From JB111 sp049856295 (GTDB lineage Bacteria > Actinomycetota > Actinomycetes > Actinomycetales > Actinomycetaceae): a stretch of DNA of 64,000 nt. The stretch is from positions 124,001 to 188,000 of the forward strand of contig NZ_JBNDMZ010000002.1 of the NCBI RefSeq assembly GCF_049856295.1, in the 5' to 3' direction. The notes under the pieces are model-generated. The model was not told the origin of the DNA. It saw only the letters and a list, made by a program, of their open reading frames with translations, and made no database searches. A program made the translations under genes and the position numbers. Shown piece after piece: positions 51,360-60,058 of the stretch. Position 1 is the stretch's first letter, and each line of letters begins with the position of its first letter.

Positions 51360-52580
51360 TCACCACTCCGGCTTCGGGTAGACGAGCTCGGTCGTGGCGG
51401 TCTCCTCGGGCAGGACGATGGCGATCTCGCCGTCGACGTACTGCTGGATCAGGTGCGCGCCGTCGGGCCGGCCGGCCTCGTCCCAGGACAGGGTGCCGAC
51501 GATCGTGTCGACCGAGTTCTCGTGCAGCCAGTCGATGAGCTCCTGCTGGCAGTCGCCCTGCTCGGCGCAGCCCACGGCCTCGACGGCGGCGGCGACGACC
51601 TGGCCGGTCGTGTACGCGTTGGCCTCGTCCTCGCCGGGCGCGTGGCCGTGGATCTCGGTGTAGGCCTCGACGAACTCCGCGTTGGAGGGGTACTCGGACT
51701 CGGGCGTGTAGCCGGTCGGGGCGATGATGCCCTCGACGTTGCCGCCGATGGCCTCGACGAACTCGGGGTTCGTGGGCGCGGTGGAGAAGGCGGCCAGGCG
51801 CGGCTGGTAGTCGAGCTGCTGCAGCGCGAGGATGAGGTTGACCGCGTCCTGGTACTGCGTGCCGCCGATGACGACGTCGGGGTCGGCGGACGCGATCTGG
51901 GCGGCGATGCCGGAGAAGTCGGTCGCGTTGGGCGGGTAGACCTCGTCGACGACGATCTCCAGCCCCATCTCCTCGAGCCCGTCCCGCAGGCCGTAGGCGG
52001 TCCCCTGCGCGAACGGGTCGTCCATGGCGGCGACGGCGACGGTCTGCGGGCGCTCCTCCTCCGGCATGGCCTCGATGGCCTCGAGGAGGTGGTTGTAGTG
52101 GTCGGGAGCGATCGCGGGGGCCGCGTAGAAGATGTTCTCGAAGCCCTGCTCGAAGACCTCGGCGGCCGCGGCCGCCGGCTCGACGAAGAGCATCCCGTAC
52201 TCCGACGCCACGCGGGAGGCGGGCACGACGAGGCGGGTGGAGAACGGGCCGAAGACGAGGTCCACCTCCTCCTGGGCGATGAGCGACTCGTAGTCGGCGA
52301 CCACGCGGGCGGCGTCCGAGGCGTCGTCGAGGATCTGCAGCTCGACCTGCCGGCCGAGCAGTCCGCCGTTGTCGTTGATGATCTCGGCCCATGCCTCGTA
52401 GCCCCGCTGCACGCCGAGCCCGGGCTCGGCGAAGTCGCCCGTCAGCGGCAGCGAGACGCCGATGACGATGGGGTCGTCGGTGTCCTCACCGCCGCCCGAG
52501 TCGTCCGAGCCGCCGCACGCGGCGAGGACGAGAGCGGCGCCTGCCGCGATCGTGGTGAGCCTGACGATCTTCGTCGACAT
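51360..52580 (-). CDS. livK: Liv-type ABC importer, substrate-binding lipoprotein
   Basis: A 406-residue lipoprotein with lipobox LAAC near residue 21 and an Asp/Gly-rich tether. The type I two-lobe binding fold (Peripla_BP_6) begins DPIVIGVSLPLTGDFAEPG and contains GPFSTRLVVPASRVASEYG. The ligand cannot be read from sequence: the family covers branched-chain amino acids, urea, amides and aromatic acids. Shared operator with sugar-type enzymes suggests a different ligand here. ATG at 52580 has AAGGAGG upstream. First gene of livKHMGF. Confidence 0.92.
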   Translation of the reverse strand: MSTKIVRLTTIAAGAALVLAACGGSDDSGGGEDTDDPIVIGVSLPLTGDFAEPGLGVQRGYEAWAEIINDNGGLLGRQVELQILDDASDAARVVADYESLIAQEEVDLVFGPFSTRLVVPASRVASEYGMLFVEPAAAAAEVFEQGFENIFYAAPAIAPDHYNHLLEAIEAMPEEERPQTVAVAAMDDPFAQGTAYGLRDGLEEMGLEIVVDEVYPPNATDFSGIAAQIASADPDVVIGGTQYQDAVNLILALQQLDYQPRLAAFSTAPTNPEFVEAIGGNVEGIIAPTGYTPESEYPSNAEFVEAYTEIHGHAPGEDEANAYTTGQVVAAAVEAVGCAEQGDCQQELIDWLHENSVDTIVGTLSWDEAGRPDGAHLIQQYVDGEIAIVLPEETATTELVYPKPEW

Positions 52581-52611
52581 CCGAGCCTCCTTGTTCGGAA
52601 CGAGCATGCGC

Positions 52612-52623
52612 GAAAGCGCTTTC
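52612..52623. promoter_or_regulatory. LacI-type operator of the ABC importer operon
   Basis: GAAAGCGCTTTC, a perfect 12-bp palindrome, 3 nt downstream of the -10 hexamer on the minus strand. It shares GGAAAGCGC with the operator at 46270-46283. Confidence 0.75.
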
Positions 52624-52626
52624 CGC

Positions 52627-52655
52627 AGAGTAGGGCCGTGGGGTTCGGGACACAA
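52627..52655 (-). promoter_or_regulatory. Promoter of the livKHMGF operon
   Basis: Minus strand TTGTGT (52655-52650), 17-nt spacer, TACTCT (52632-52627), with the operator directly downstream. Confidence 0.6.
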
Positions 52656-52706
52656 CCCCCGGCGTGTCGACGGTGTCCTCGGGCCGGCCGGCGACCCTTC
52701 GGGACG

Positions 52707-52740
52707 ACGAGTGAGCGGACTTCTGCTTCACGAGTGAGCG
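52707..52740. repeat. Short direct repeat upstream of livK and downstream of parC
   Basis: ACGAGTGAGCG occurs at 52707-52717 and 52730-52740, 23 bp apart, around TTCTGCTTC. The interval 52656-52877 contains no gene. Confidence 0.6.
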
Positions 52741-52877
52741 CGGTCCTGCCGGCCGAACGAGCGCACGGAGCACGGGTGCGGACGACGCGAGGCGGCCCCG
52801 CTCCCTGATCGGGAACGGGGACGCGGGCCAGGAGCGGCGAGACGTCGGTGCGGTGCGGGAGCTCTGCCCCGTCGGCG

Positions 52878-55352
52878 TCAGCCGATCGCCGCGACCGGGA
52901 CGGGCAGCGCCTTGCCGGAGCCGTCGCGCCGCTCGTCGACCTCGGGCAGCTCGACGGCCTGGCCGCCGGCGCCCACCGCGCGGACCGGGGTCGGGCCGAC
53001 CCAGGCGAGCTGGAGCTCGTCCTCGCCGCGGAGGAACCGCTGCGCGCGCACACCCCCGGTGGCGCGCCCCTTGGCGGGGTAGCGGTCGAGCGGGGTGACC
53101 TTGGCGCTGCCGGGCGTGGTGCCGGGCAGCGCGTTCGCGGGCCCGGCGATCGTCACGACACCGTACGAGCCGAGGTCCTCGGTGGGCGCGACGCCCATGT
53201 GGACGAGCCGGGCGCCGCCGGTGAGCTTGATCCCGGCCACGCCCTTGCCTGCGCGGCCGGTGGGCCGGACGAGCGAGGCGTCGAAGCGGAGCAGCTGGGC
53301 GTCGGACGAGACGAGCACGAGCTGGTCGTCGTCGCCGGCGTGCCGGGCGGAGACGAGGGTGTCGCCGTCGGCGAGGGTGATGACGTCCCACGACTCGCGG
53401 TTGCCGGGACGGTCGGCGGGGGAGACCCGCTTGACCACGCCGTTCGCGGTCGCGAGCGCGACCGGCGCCGCGTCGTCCCCGAGGGCGACGAGCCCGACGA
53501 CGGACTCCTCCCGCTCGAGCGCCACGAGCTCCTCGACGGCGGTGCCGCCGGAGAGCCCGGGGGCCGTCGAGGTGCCGGGCAGCGCCGGGGCGTGGAGCGC
53601 CTCGAGGCGGACGACCCGGCCGGCCGAGGTGACGAGGCCGACGTCGGCGCGGGCGGTCGTCGCGACGGCGTGGGTGACGGCGTCGTGGGCCACGCGGCCG
53701 CCGGTCCGCGGCGGTGCCTCCTCGCCGGGCGTGCGGGCGATCCGGCCGGTGCCGCCGAGCAGGACCCAGCACGGGTCGTCGGGCTCGACGAGCGGCGCGG
53801 CCGGTGCGCCCTTGCGTCCGCGCGCAGGCGCCGCCTCCGCCTCGGCGCCGGACCTCGGGGCCCCGCCCGCGGACTCGAGCAGCACGGTCCGCCTCGGGGT
53901 GCCGTGGGCCTGGGCCACCTCCGCGAGCTCGGACGAGACGAGGGAACGGAGCGCCTGGTCGGACCCGAGGATCTCCTCGAGCTCGGCGGCGCGGCGCAGC
54001 AGCTCCTCGTGCTCGCCCTCGATCTCGAGGACGGAGTAGCGGGTGAGTCGGCGCAGCTGGAGGTCGAGGATGTAGGTGGCCTGCTCGGCGCTGAGGTCGA
54101 AGACCGTCATCAGCTGGGTGCGGGCGGCCTCGGCGCTCTCGGCGGACCGGATGAGCTGGACGACCTCGTCGATGTTGAGGACCGCGGTGAGCAGGCCCTC
54201 CAGCAGGTGCGCGCGCTCGCGCGCCTTGCGCAGGCGGTGCTCGGAGCGGCGCCGGGTGACGGTGAGCCGGTGGTCGACGTAGACCTCGAGCATCTCCTTG
54301 AGCCCGAGCGTGCGGGGCTGCCCGTCGACGAGGGCGACGTTGTTGATGCTGAACGACTCCTCGAGCGGGGTGTAGCGGTAGAGCTGCTCGAGCACGGCGT
54401 CCGGGTTGTAGCCGGTCTTCAGCTCGATGACGAGCCGCAGGCCCTGGTGCCGGTCGGTGAGGTCGACGACGTTGGAGATGCCCTCGATCCGGCGGGCGTC
54501 GACGCCCTCCTTGATCTTCCCGATCACCCGTTCGGTGCCGACCATGTAGGGCAGCTCGGTGACGACGATGCCCTTCTTGCGGGCCGTGACCTGCTCGACC
54601 CGCACGGTGGCCCGGGTGCGGAACGCGCCGCGCCCCCCGGCCTGGGCCTCGCGCACGCCCTCGAGCCCGACGATCCGCCCGCCGCCGGGCAGGTCGGGCC
54701 CGGGGACGAACCGCTGGAGCGCCTCGAGGCTCGCGTCCGGGTGGGCGACGAGGTGACGGGCGGCGGCGACGACCTCGACGAGGTTGTGCGGCGCCATGTT
54801 CGTGGCCATGCCGACGGCGATGCCCGAGGCCCCGTTGACGAGCAGGTTGGGGAGCGCGGAGGGCAGCACCTCGGGCTGCGTCGTGGACCCGTCGTAGTTC
54901 GGGACCATGTCGACGACGTCCTCGCCGAGGTCGGCGACCATCGCGAGCGCGGCCTTCGCCTGGCGGACCTCGGTGTATCGGGGCGCCGCGGGACCGTCGT
55001 CGAGCGAGCCGAAGTTCCCGTGCCCGTCGACCACGGGCAGCCGCATGGCGAAGTCCTGGGCGAGCCGGACCATCGCGTCGTAGATGGCGGTGTCGCCGTG
55101 CGGGTGGAGCTTGCCCATCACGTCGCCGACGACGCGGGAGGACTTGACGTGGGCCCTGTCGGGGCGCAGGCCCATCTCGTTCATCTGGAACAGGATCCGC
55201 CGCTGCACGGGCTTGAGACCGTCGCGCGCGTCCGGCAGGGCTCGCGCGTAGATCACCGAGTAGGCGTACTCGAGGAACGAGCCCTCCATCTCGGCGGCGA
55301 CGTCGATGTCGACGATGTTCTCCTCGACGACGGGCGGCGGTGCTTTCGGCAT
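52878..55352 (-). CDS. parC: DNA topoisomerase IV subunit A
   Basis: An 824-residue DNA-cleaving subunit. The quinolone region contains SSRVVGDVMGKLHPHGDTAIYDAM, and the catalytic Tyr is in APRYTEVR. A six-bladed-type C-terminal domain (about 500-824) carries a long low-complexity insert (about 490-520). No clear GyrA-box (QRRGGKG) is present; the closest is GRAGKGV, in line with ParC. With ParE it decatenates daughter chromosomes. ATG at 55352 gives the MPKAPPP N-terminus; an alternative start 18 codons upstream lacks support. Confidence 0.92.
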   Translation of the reverse strand: MPKAPPPVVEENIVDIDVAAEMEGSFLEYAYSVIYARALPDARDGLKPVQRRILFQMNEMGLRPDRAHVKSSRVVGDVMGKLHPHGDTAIYDAMVRLAQDFAMRLPVVDGHGNFGSLDDGPAAPRYTEVRQAKAALAMVADLGEDVVDMVPNYDGSTTQPEVLPSALPNLLVNGASGIAVGMATNMAPHNLVEVVAAARHLVAHPDASLEALQRFVPGPDLPGGGRIVGLEGVREAQAGGRGAFRTRATVRVEQVTARKKGIVVTELPYMVGTERVIGKIKEGVDARRIEGISNVVDLTDRHQGLRLVIELKTGYNPDAVLEQLYRYTPLEESFSINNVALVDGQPRTLGLKEMLEVYVDHRLTVTRRRSEHRLRKARERAHLLEGLLTAVLNIDEVVQLIRSAESAEAARTQLMTVFDLSAEQATYILDLQLRRLTRYSVLEIEGEHEELLRRAAELEEILGSDQALRSLVSSELAEVAQAHGTPRRTVLLESAGGAPRSGAEAEAAPARGRKGAPAAPLVEPDDPCWVLLGGTGRIARTPGEEAPPRTGGRVAHDAVTHAVATTARADVGLVTSAGRVVRLEALHAPALPGTSTAPGLSGGTAVEELVALEREESVVGLVALGDDAAPVALATANGVVKRVSPADRPGNRESWDVITLADGDTLVSARHAGDDDQLVLVSSDAQLLRFDASLVRPTGRAGKGVAGIKLTGGARLVHMGVAPTEDLGSYGVVTIAGPANALPGTTPGSAKVTPLDRYPAKGRATGGVRAQRFLRGEDELQLAWVGPTPVRAVGAGGQAVELPEVDERRDGSGKALPVPVAAIG

Positions 55353-55453
55353 GCCGACGATCGTCGCACCGCCCGAGGCCGACGGCCGGGCGCGGCACGC
55401 CGCCACTCCCGCGCCGCCGCGGGCCCGGGCGTGGGCCGCGTCACGTCCCGGAC

Positions 55454-55459
55454 TAGATT
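55454..55459 (+). promoter_or_regulatory. -10 element of leaderless promoter for the GNAT/ligase fusion
   Basis: TAGATT, 6 nt before the ATG at 55466. Confidence 0.5.
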
Positions 55460-55465
55460 GGGTCC

Positions 55466-58273
55466 ATGGGAACGCCTGCGGCCGCCGAGGACGACGCGAC
55501 CTCGCGGGACGAGCTCGCTCCGGACGCGGCGCCCGCGCAGTGGGAGGCGGACGTGGTCCTGCGCGACGGGGCGACCATGCACATCCGTCCGATCTCGCCC
55601 GACGACGCCGAGGCCCTCGCCGACTTCCACGCCGCCCAGTCCGAGCGGTCCCAGTACCTGCGGTTCTTCGCCCCGATGCCGCGGCTCTCGCCGTCGGACG
55701 TCCACCGGTTCACGAACGTCGACCACGACCGCCGGGTCGCCCTCGTGCTGACCGAGGGGCCGTCGATCCGCGGGGTGGGTCGGTACGACGTCGTCGAGGA
55801 CGGGACGGCCGAGGTCGCGTTCGCGGTCGCGGACTCCGAGCAGGGCCGCGGGCTCGGGTCGATCCTCCTCGAGCACGTGGTGGCGGCGGCCCGGGAGCGC
55901 GGCGTCCACACGTTCGTCGCCGACGTCCTCCCGGACAACACGCAGATGATCCGGGTCTTCTCCGACGCCGGGTACGAGGTCCGGTCCCGGTACGACGACG
56001 GGGTCGTCGCCATCGAGATCCCGCTGCGGAGCACGGGCCGGTCCTGGGAGGTGCTCGCCGAGCGGGAGCGGCGCGCCGAGTCGCTCTCGATGCACACGCT
56101 CACCGCGGCCCGCGGCGCGGTCGTCGTGGCGCTCGACGAGTCGGGGCGGGCGATGGCGTCCCGCGTGCTCGCCCGGGCCCGCGCCGCCGCGGGGGAGGGC
56201 GGCACGATCCCGCTCGTGGCGGTCGGCGACCTCGATCCCGCGGGCGTCCCGCACGTCGCCGACGTCACCGCGATGGAGGAGGCGGTCCCCGACCTGGTCG
56301 AGGGCGCCGACCTCGACCTCGCGGTCGTCGCCGGGGAGCCGGCACGGGTCGTCGGCGTCGTCCCCCGGCTGCGCTCCCTCGGCGTCCGCTCGCTCGTCGT
56401 CCTCACCGGTGGTTTCGCGATCGGGCCGGGCCGCGAGCTGCAGCTCGACCTGCTCCGCGCCACCCGGCTCGCCGGGCTGCGCGTCCTCGGTCCCGCCTCG
56501 TACGGCGTGCTCGGGCGCGGTCCGGCCGGTTCCTACGACCTCACGCTCGCCGACCCTGCGCTCGGGGTCGACGGCGGCGCGCCGGCGCGCGAGGTCGGTG
56601 GCCGCGGGGTGGGCGTGTTCGCCCAGACCCGGGAGGCCGCCCTCGCGCTGCGCCGGGGCGCCGCGAACCGGCGGCTGCCGGAGGTCGCGGTCGTCGCCGC
56701 CGGGAACCGGATCGACGTCTCGGGCAACGACACGATGCAGGGCTGGTCCGCGGACGACCGCATCGGGGTCGGCATCGTCCACCTGCAGACGCTCGGCAAC
56801 GCGCGGAAGTTCACGCGGGTGGCCCGGCGGCTCTCCGTCGACCGCGCGCTCGTGGTCCTCACCTCGGCGACGACCGCGGTCGCCACTCTGCCGGGCCACG
56901 CCGTCGCCACCTCGCCCCTGCCGCCCAGCGTCATCGACTCGGTGCTCGCCCAGGCCGGCGCCCTGCCGGCGCGGTCGGTCGCGGAGGCGCTCGACCTGGC
57001 GGCCGTCGCGCTCACGCAGCCGACCCCGGACGGGGTGCGGGTCGCGCTCGTCGCGACCTCCCACTCCCTCGCCGCGACCCTCTCGGCGACCGCCCGCGCG
57101 AGCGGTCTGACCCCGGTCGGTCCCGTCGTCGTGCTCGACTCGGGCCCGGTCGACGCCCGCGAACGGCTCCAGGGCGTCGTGCTCGACGAGGACGTGGACG
57201 CCGTGGTGGTCGCCGCCGCGGACGTGCTGGGCGGCGTCGACGCCGAGCTGGTCGAGGCGGTCGCCGCGGCCGCCGCCGCCGACGCGGACCGGCCCTGGGT
57301 CGCGTGGGTGTCGGGCGTGCACGGCCTCGACGACCGGCTGCGCCGGGGCGAGCACGTGCTGCCCGCGGTGGGCTCGCTCGACGTCGCGGCGCGGTCCGTC
57401 GCCCTGCGTGCCGCGGCCGCCGCGCGCCGGGACGACGACGTCGGCGCGCTGCTCGAGCCCGACGGCACCGACCCGCTCGCGGCACGCGCCACCCTCGCCG
57501 ACGTGGCGCCCACGGCGACGAGCGGGGACAGCGTCGACCTCGACCCGGCGCGCGCGGCGGACCTCCTGGGCACCTACGGGATCGAGGTCCTCCTCCCACG
57601 GGCCGTCGACGTCCCCGTCGAGAGCTCCGACGACGACGTCGCCGAGGCGGCGGTCGCGCTCGCCCGGCAGGTCGGCCACCCCGTCGCGCTCAAGGCGGCC
57701 GACGACGTGCTGCGCCATCGCGCGGACCTCGGGGGCGTCCGGCTCGACCTGAGGGACGACGACGACGTGGCGGCGGCCGTCCACCAGGTCCGGGAGCGCT
57801 CCCGCGAGGTGCTCGGGCGCCAGTGCGCCCTCGAGGTGCAGGCGATGGCCGAGCCCGGCGTCGCCGTGGTCGTCCACGGCGGGGAGGACCCGGTCTACGG
57901 GCCGGTCGTCTCCCTCGGGGTCGGCGGCGACGCCTCGGAGATCCTCGGCGACCGCACCTACCGGGTCGCGCCCGTGACCGCCCGTGACGTCGCGACGATG
58001 ATCACCGACCTGCGGGCCGCCGCGCGCCTGACCGGCGACCGGGGACTCACCCCGGTCGACACCGCGGCGCTGGCCGACCTGCTGGCCCGCGTGGCCGCGC
58101 TCGTCGACGACCTGCCGCAGATCGCCGCGCTCGAGCTCAACCCCGTCATCGTCGCGCGCGAGGGCCTCGCGGTGGCGGGCGCCCGCGTCACGCTGCGGGC
58201 GCCGAGCCGGCTCGACGCCGGGCGCCGCACCCTGCCGCGGCCCGGCGCGGAGGGCGCCGCGGGCGCTCCGTGA
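55466..58273 (+). CDS. GNAT acetyltransferase fused to ADP-forming acyl-CoA synthetase-like protein (Pat type)
   Basis: A 935-residue multidomain protein. Residues about 25-190 are a GNAT domain with EQGRGLGSILLEHVV. Then come a CoA-binding/flavodoxin-like acyl-CoA synthetase alpha region (about 195-700) and a C-terminal ATP-grasp domain (about 700-930). The fusion matches protein lysine acetyltransferases of the PatZ/SlPatA type, which acetylate acetyl-CoA synthetase and other enzymes; the N-terminal GNAT order is the actinobacterial one. The catalytic His expected in SHTGS of true ligases is not evident, so the synthetase part is probably regulatory. Confidence 0.87.
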   Translation: MGTPAAAEDDATSRDELAPDAAPAQWEADVVLRDGATMHIRPISPDDAEALADFHAAQSERSQYLRFFAPMPRLSPSDVHRFTNVDHDRRVALVLTEGPSIRGVGRYDVVEDGTAEVAFAVADSEQGRGLGSILLEHVVAAARERGVHTFVADVLPDNTQMIRVFSDAGYEVRSRYDDGVVAIEIPLRSTGRSWEVLAERERRAESLSMHTLTAARGAVVVALDESGRAMASRVLARARAAAGEGGTIPLVAVGDLDPAGVPHVADVTAMEEAVPDLVEGADLDLAVVAGEPARVVGVVPRLRSLGVRSLVVLTGGFAIGPGRELQLDLLRATRLAGLRVLGPASYGVLGRGPAGSYDLTLADPALGVDGGAPAREVGGRGVGVFAQTREAALALRRGAANRRLPEVAVVAAGNRIDVSGNDTMQGWSADDRIGVGIVHLQTLGNARKFTRVARRLSVDRALVVLTSATTAVATLPGHAVATSPLPPSVIDSVLAQAGALPARSVAEALDLAAVALTQPTPDGVRVALVATSHSLAATLSATARASGLTPVGPVVVLDSGPVDARERLQGVVLDEDVDAVVVAAADVLGGVDAELVEAVAAAAAADADRPWVAWVSGVHGLDDRLRRGEHVLPAVGSLDVAARSVALRAAAAARRDDDVGALLEPDGTDPLAARATLADVAPTATSGDSVDLDPARAADLLGTYGIEVLLPRAVDVPVESSDDDVAEAAVALARQVGHPVALKAADDVLRHRADLGGVRLDLRDDDDVAAAVHQVRERSREVLGRQCALEVQAMAEPGVAVVVHGGEDPVYGPVVSLGVGGDASEILGDRTYRVAPVTARDVATMITDLRAAARLTGDRGLTPVDTAALADLLARVAALVDDLPQIAALELNPVIVAREGLAVAGARVTLRAPSRLDAGRRTLPRPGAEGAAGAP

Positions 58274-58316
58274 CGGCGGACTCGCCCCCGCGCTCCGGGC
58301 AGGTGGACGGGAGTGG

Positions 58317-58322
58317 CAGGAT
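58317..58322 (+). promoter_or_regulatory. Possible -10 of leaderless promoter for the DUF5998 gene
   Basis: CAGGAT, 6 nt before the GTG at 58329. Confidence 0.35.
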
Positions 58323-58328
58323 GGCACG

Positions 58329-58883
58329 GTGCCTCGGACCAGCTCTCTGCGCCAAGACCTCGACGACGCGGGCTTCTACCCCCAGCTCGTCGCGGACGTG
58401 CTCGACGTCGCGCTGGCGGGCGAGGCCGTGACCGCCCACCTCGTGCACCCGGAGACCACCTTCGACCACGAGCTGCGGCGCCACCTCACCGTCCTCGCGC
58501 TGACCCCGAGCCGGTTCGTCGTCGTGCACGTCGACGACGTCGCCGACGAGGAGGCGGGCCCGGGCGCGCTGGCCACCTCGGAGACCGTCGCCCTGCACGA
58601 GATCCGCACCGTGGCGCTCACGCACGGCGTCCTGGACCCGGCGGGGACCGGCAGCACCTCCGAGCTCACGCTCTCGGTGGGCTGGGGCGCGATCCACCGG
58701 GTCGACCTCGAGCGGCAGACCTGCGGCGACCCGGACTGCGAGGCCGACCACGGGATGACCGGGACGCTCTCCCCGGAGGACGTCGTCATCCGCGTGGCGG
58801 CCCAGGCCGACGGACAGGACGCCCTCGACCGCGCCCTCGGGTTCGCCCGCGACCTCTCGCGCGCGACCGCCTCCACCACCTGA
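58329..58883 (+). CDS. DUF5998 family protein
   Basis: A 184-residue cytoplasmic protein conserved in actinobacteria near sepH and tdk. It starts with a helical segment (LRQDLDDAGFYPQLVADVLDVALAGE) and continues with alternating strands such as HLTVLALTPSRFVVVHVDD; CGDPDCEADH may bind a metal. Function is unknown and the family name is from memory. The next gene begins 11 nt after the stop. Confidence 0.75.
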   Translation: MPRTSSLRQDLDDAGFYPQLVADVLDVALAGEAVTAHLVHPETTFDHELRRHLTVLALTPSRFVVVHVDDVADEEAGPGALATSETVALHEIRTVALTHGVLDPAGTGSTSELTLSVGWGAIHRVDLERQTCGDPDCEADHGMTGTLSPEDVVIRVAAQADGQDALDRALGFARDLSRATASTT

Positions 58884-58894
58884 GGCGCGAGGAG

Positions 58895-60058
58895 ATGCGG
58901 GCCCGCACCCCGGGAGCACCTGACCTCTCGCGGCACCTGCGTGCCGTCCTGCCGGCGGCGTTCGACGCCGTGGGCGTGCCCACCCGGTCCGCCGGGCGGG
59001 CGTCCGCGGAGGACCGCGGCGGCCTCGGCCTGCCGGACGCGCGCCGGGTCTGCGTGGTTCTCGTCGACGGGCTCGGGCTGGCCCAGCTCACCGAGCGAGG
59101 CGGGCACGCCCCGTTCCTCCGCTCGCTGCTGCCGGACGCGATCGCGCTCGACACGTGCCTGCCCTCGACCACGGCCTCGGCGCTGACGACCTTCGGCACC
59201 GGCGAGCTGCCCGGCGCGACCGGGATGCTCGGCTACACCGTCCGGCACCCGCCGACCGGTGACCTCGTCAACCTCGTGACCTGGGCCGAGGCGCCGATGA
59301 CTGCCGAACGCTGGCAGCGTGTCCCCACGCTGTTCGAGCGGGCCGCGGAGGCGACCGGCGAGCCGCGCGGCGCCGTGACGATCGGGCCGGCGCGGTTCGT
59401 GGGCTCCGGCCTCACGCGCTCGGCCCTGCGCGGCGGCCGGGGCCTGACCGGTGAGTCGCTGGCCGCGCGGGTCGACGCCGCGGTCGGTGCCCTCAGGGCG
59501 GATGCGCGCCTCGCCTACCTCTACTGGGGCGACGTCGATCACGTGGGGCACGTGCACGGCTGGGGCTCGTGGGAGTGGGGCGAGGAGCTGATGGCCGCCG
59601 ACGCCGAGCTGCGCCGGCTCGCCCGGGAGGTACCCCGCGACACCCTGGTGCTCGTCACGGCTGACCACGGCATGGTCGACGTCGCCGGGCGGATCGACCT
59701 CGCGTCGCACCCGGAGCTGCGCGAGGGGGTCGCCCTCGTCGCCGGCGAGCCTCGTGCGTGCCACCTCTTCCTCGACGACGACGCCGAACCGGCACGGGTC
59801 GCCGCGCGCTGGCGCGAGGTCCTCGGTCCGGAGTCCGCCGTGGTGACCCGCGAGGAGCTCGTGTCGTCGGGGGCCCTCGGCGCCGAGGTGCCCGACGACC
59901 GCGCGGCCGCCGTCGGCGAGGTCGTCGCGTTCCTCGGCGGTACGACGGTCGTGCTCGAGGAGGGCTCGGAGGCGATCGGCTCGACCAGGCTGGTCGGCGT
60001 CCACGGCTCGTCGACGCCGGCCGAGCAGGAGGTCCCCCTCCTCGTGGCGGCCGGCTGA
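58895..60058 (+). CDS. Alkaline phosphatase-superfamily phosphodiesterase/pyrophosphatase
   Basis: A 387-residue hydrolase of the nucleotide pyrophosphatase/phosphodiesterase type. Metal and nucleophile motifs are VVLVDGLG (Asp), CLPSTTASALTTFGTGELPGATG (Thr nucleophile), DVDHVGHVHG and TADHGMVDV. No signal peptide is evident, so it is probably cytoplasmic; substrate unknown. ATG at 58895 follows GAGGCGCGAGGAG. Its TGA overlaps the tdk ATG. Confidence 0.88.
   Translation: MRARTPGAPDLSRHLRAVLPAAFDAVGVPTRSAGRASAEDRGGLGLPDARRVCVVLVDGLGLAQLTERGGHAPFLRSLLPDAIALDTCLPSTTASALTTFGTGELPGATGMLGYTVRHPPTGDLVNLVTWAEAPMTAERWQRVPTLFERAAEATGEPRGAVTIGPARFVGSGLTRSALRGGRGLTGESLAARVDAAVGALRADARLAYLYWGDVDHVGHVHGWGSWEWGEELMAADAELRRLAREVPRDTLVLVTADHGMVDVAGRIDLASHPELREGVALVAGEPRACHLFLDDDAEPARVAARWREVLGPESAVVTREELVSSGALGAEVPDDRAAAVGEVVAFLGGTTVVLEEGSEAIGSTRLVGVHGSSTPAEQEVPLLVAAG

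Noticed and set aside
47750..52580. Urea importer urtABCDE
   Set aside because: Subunit order is the same, but no urease or amidase genes are nearby and the operator links the operon to sugar-type enzymes; nothing in the binding protein specifically indicates urea.
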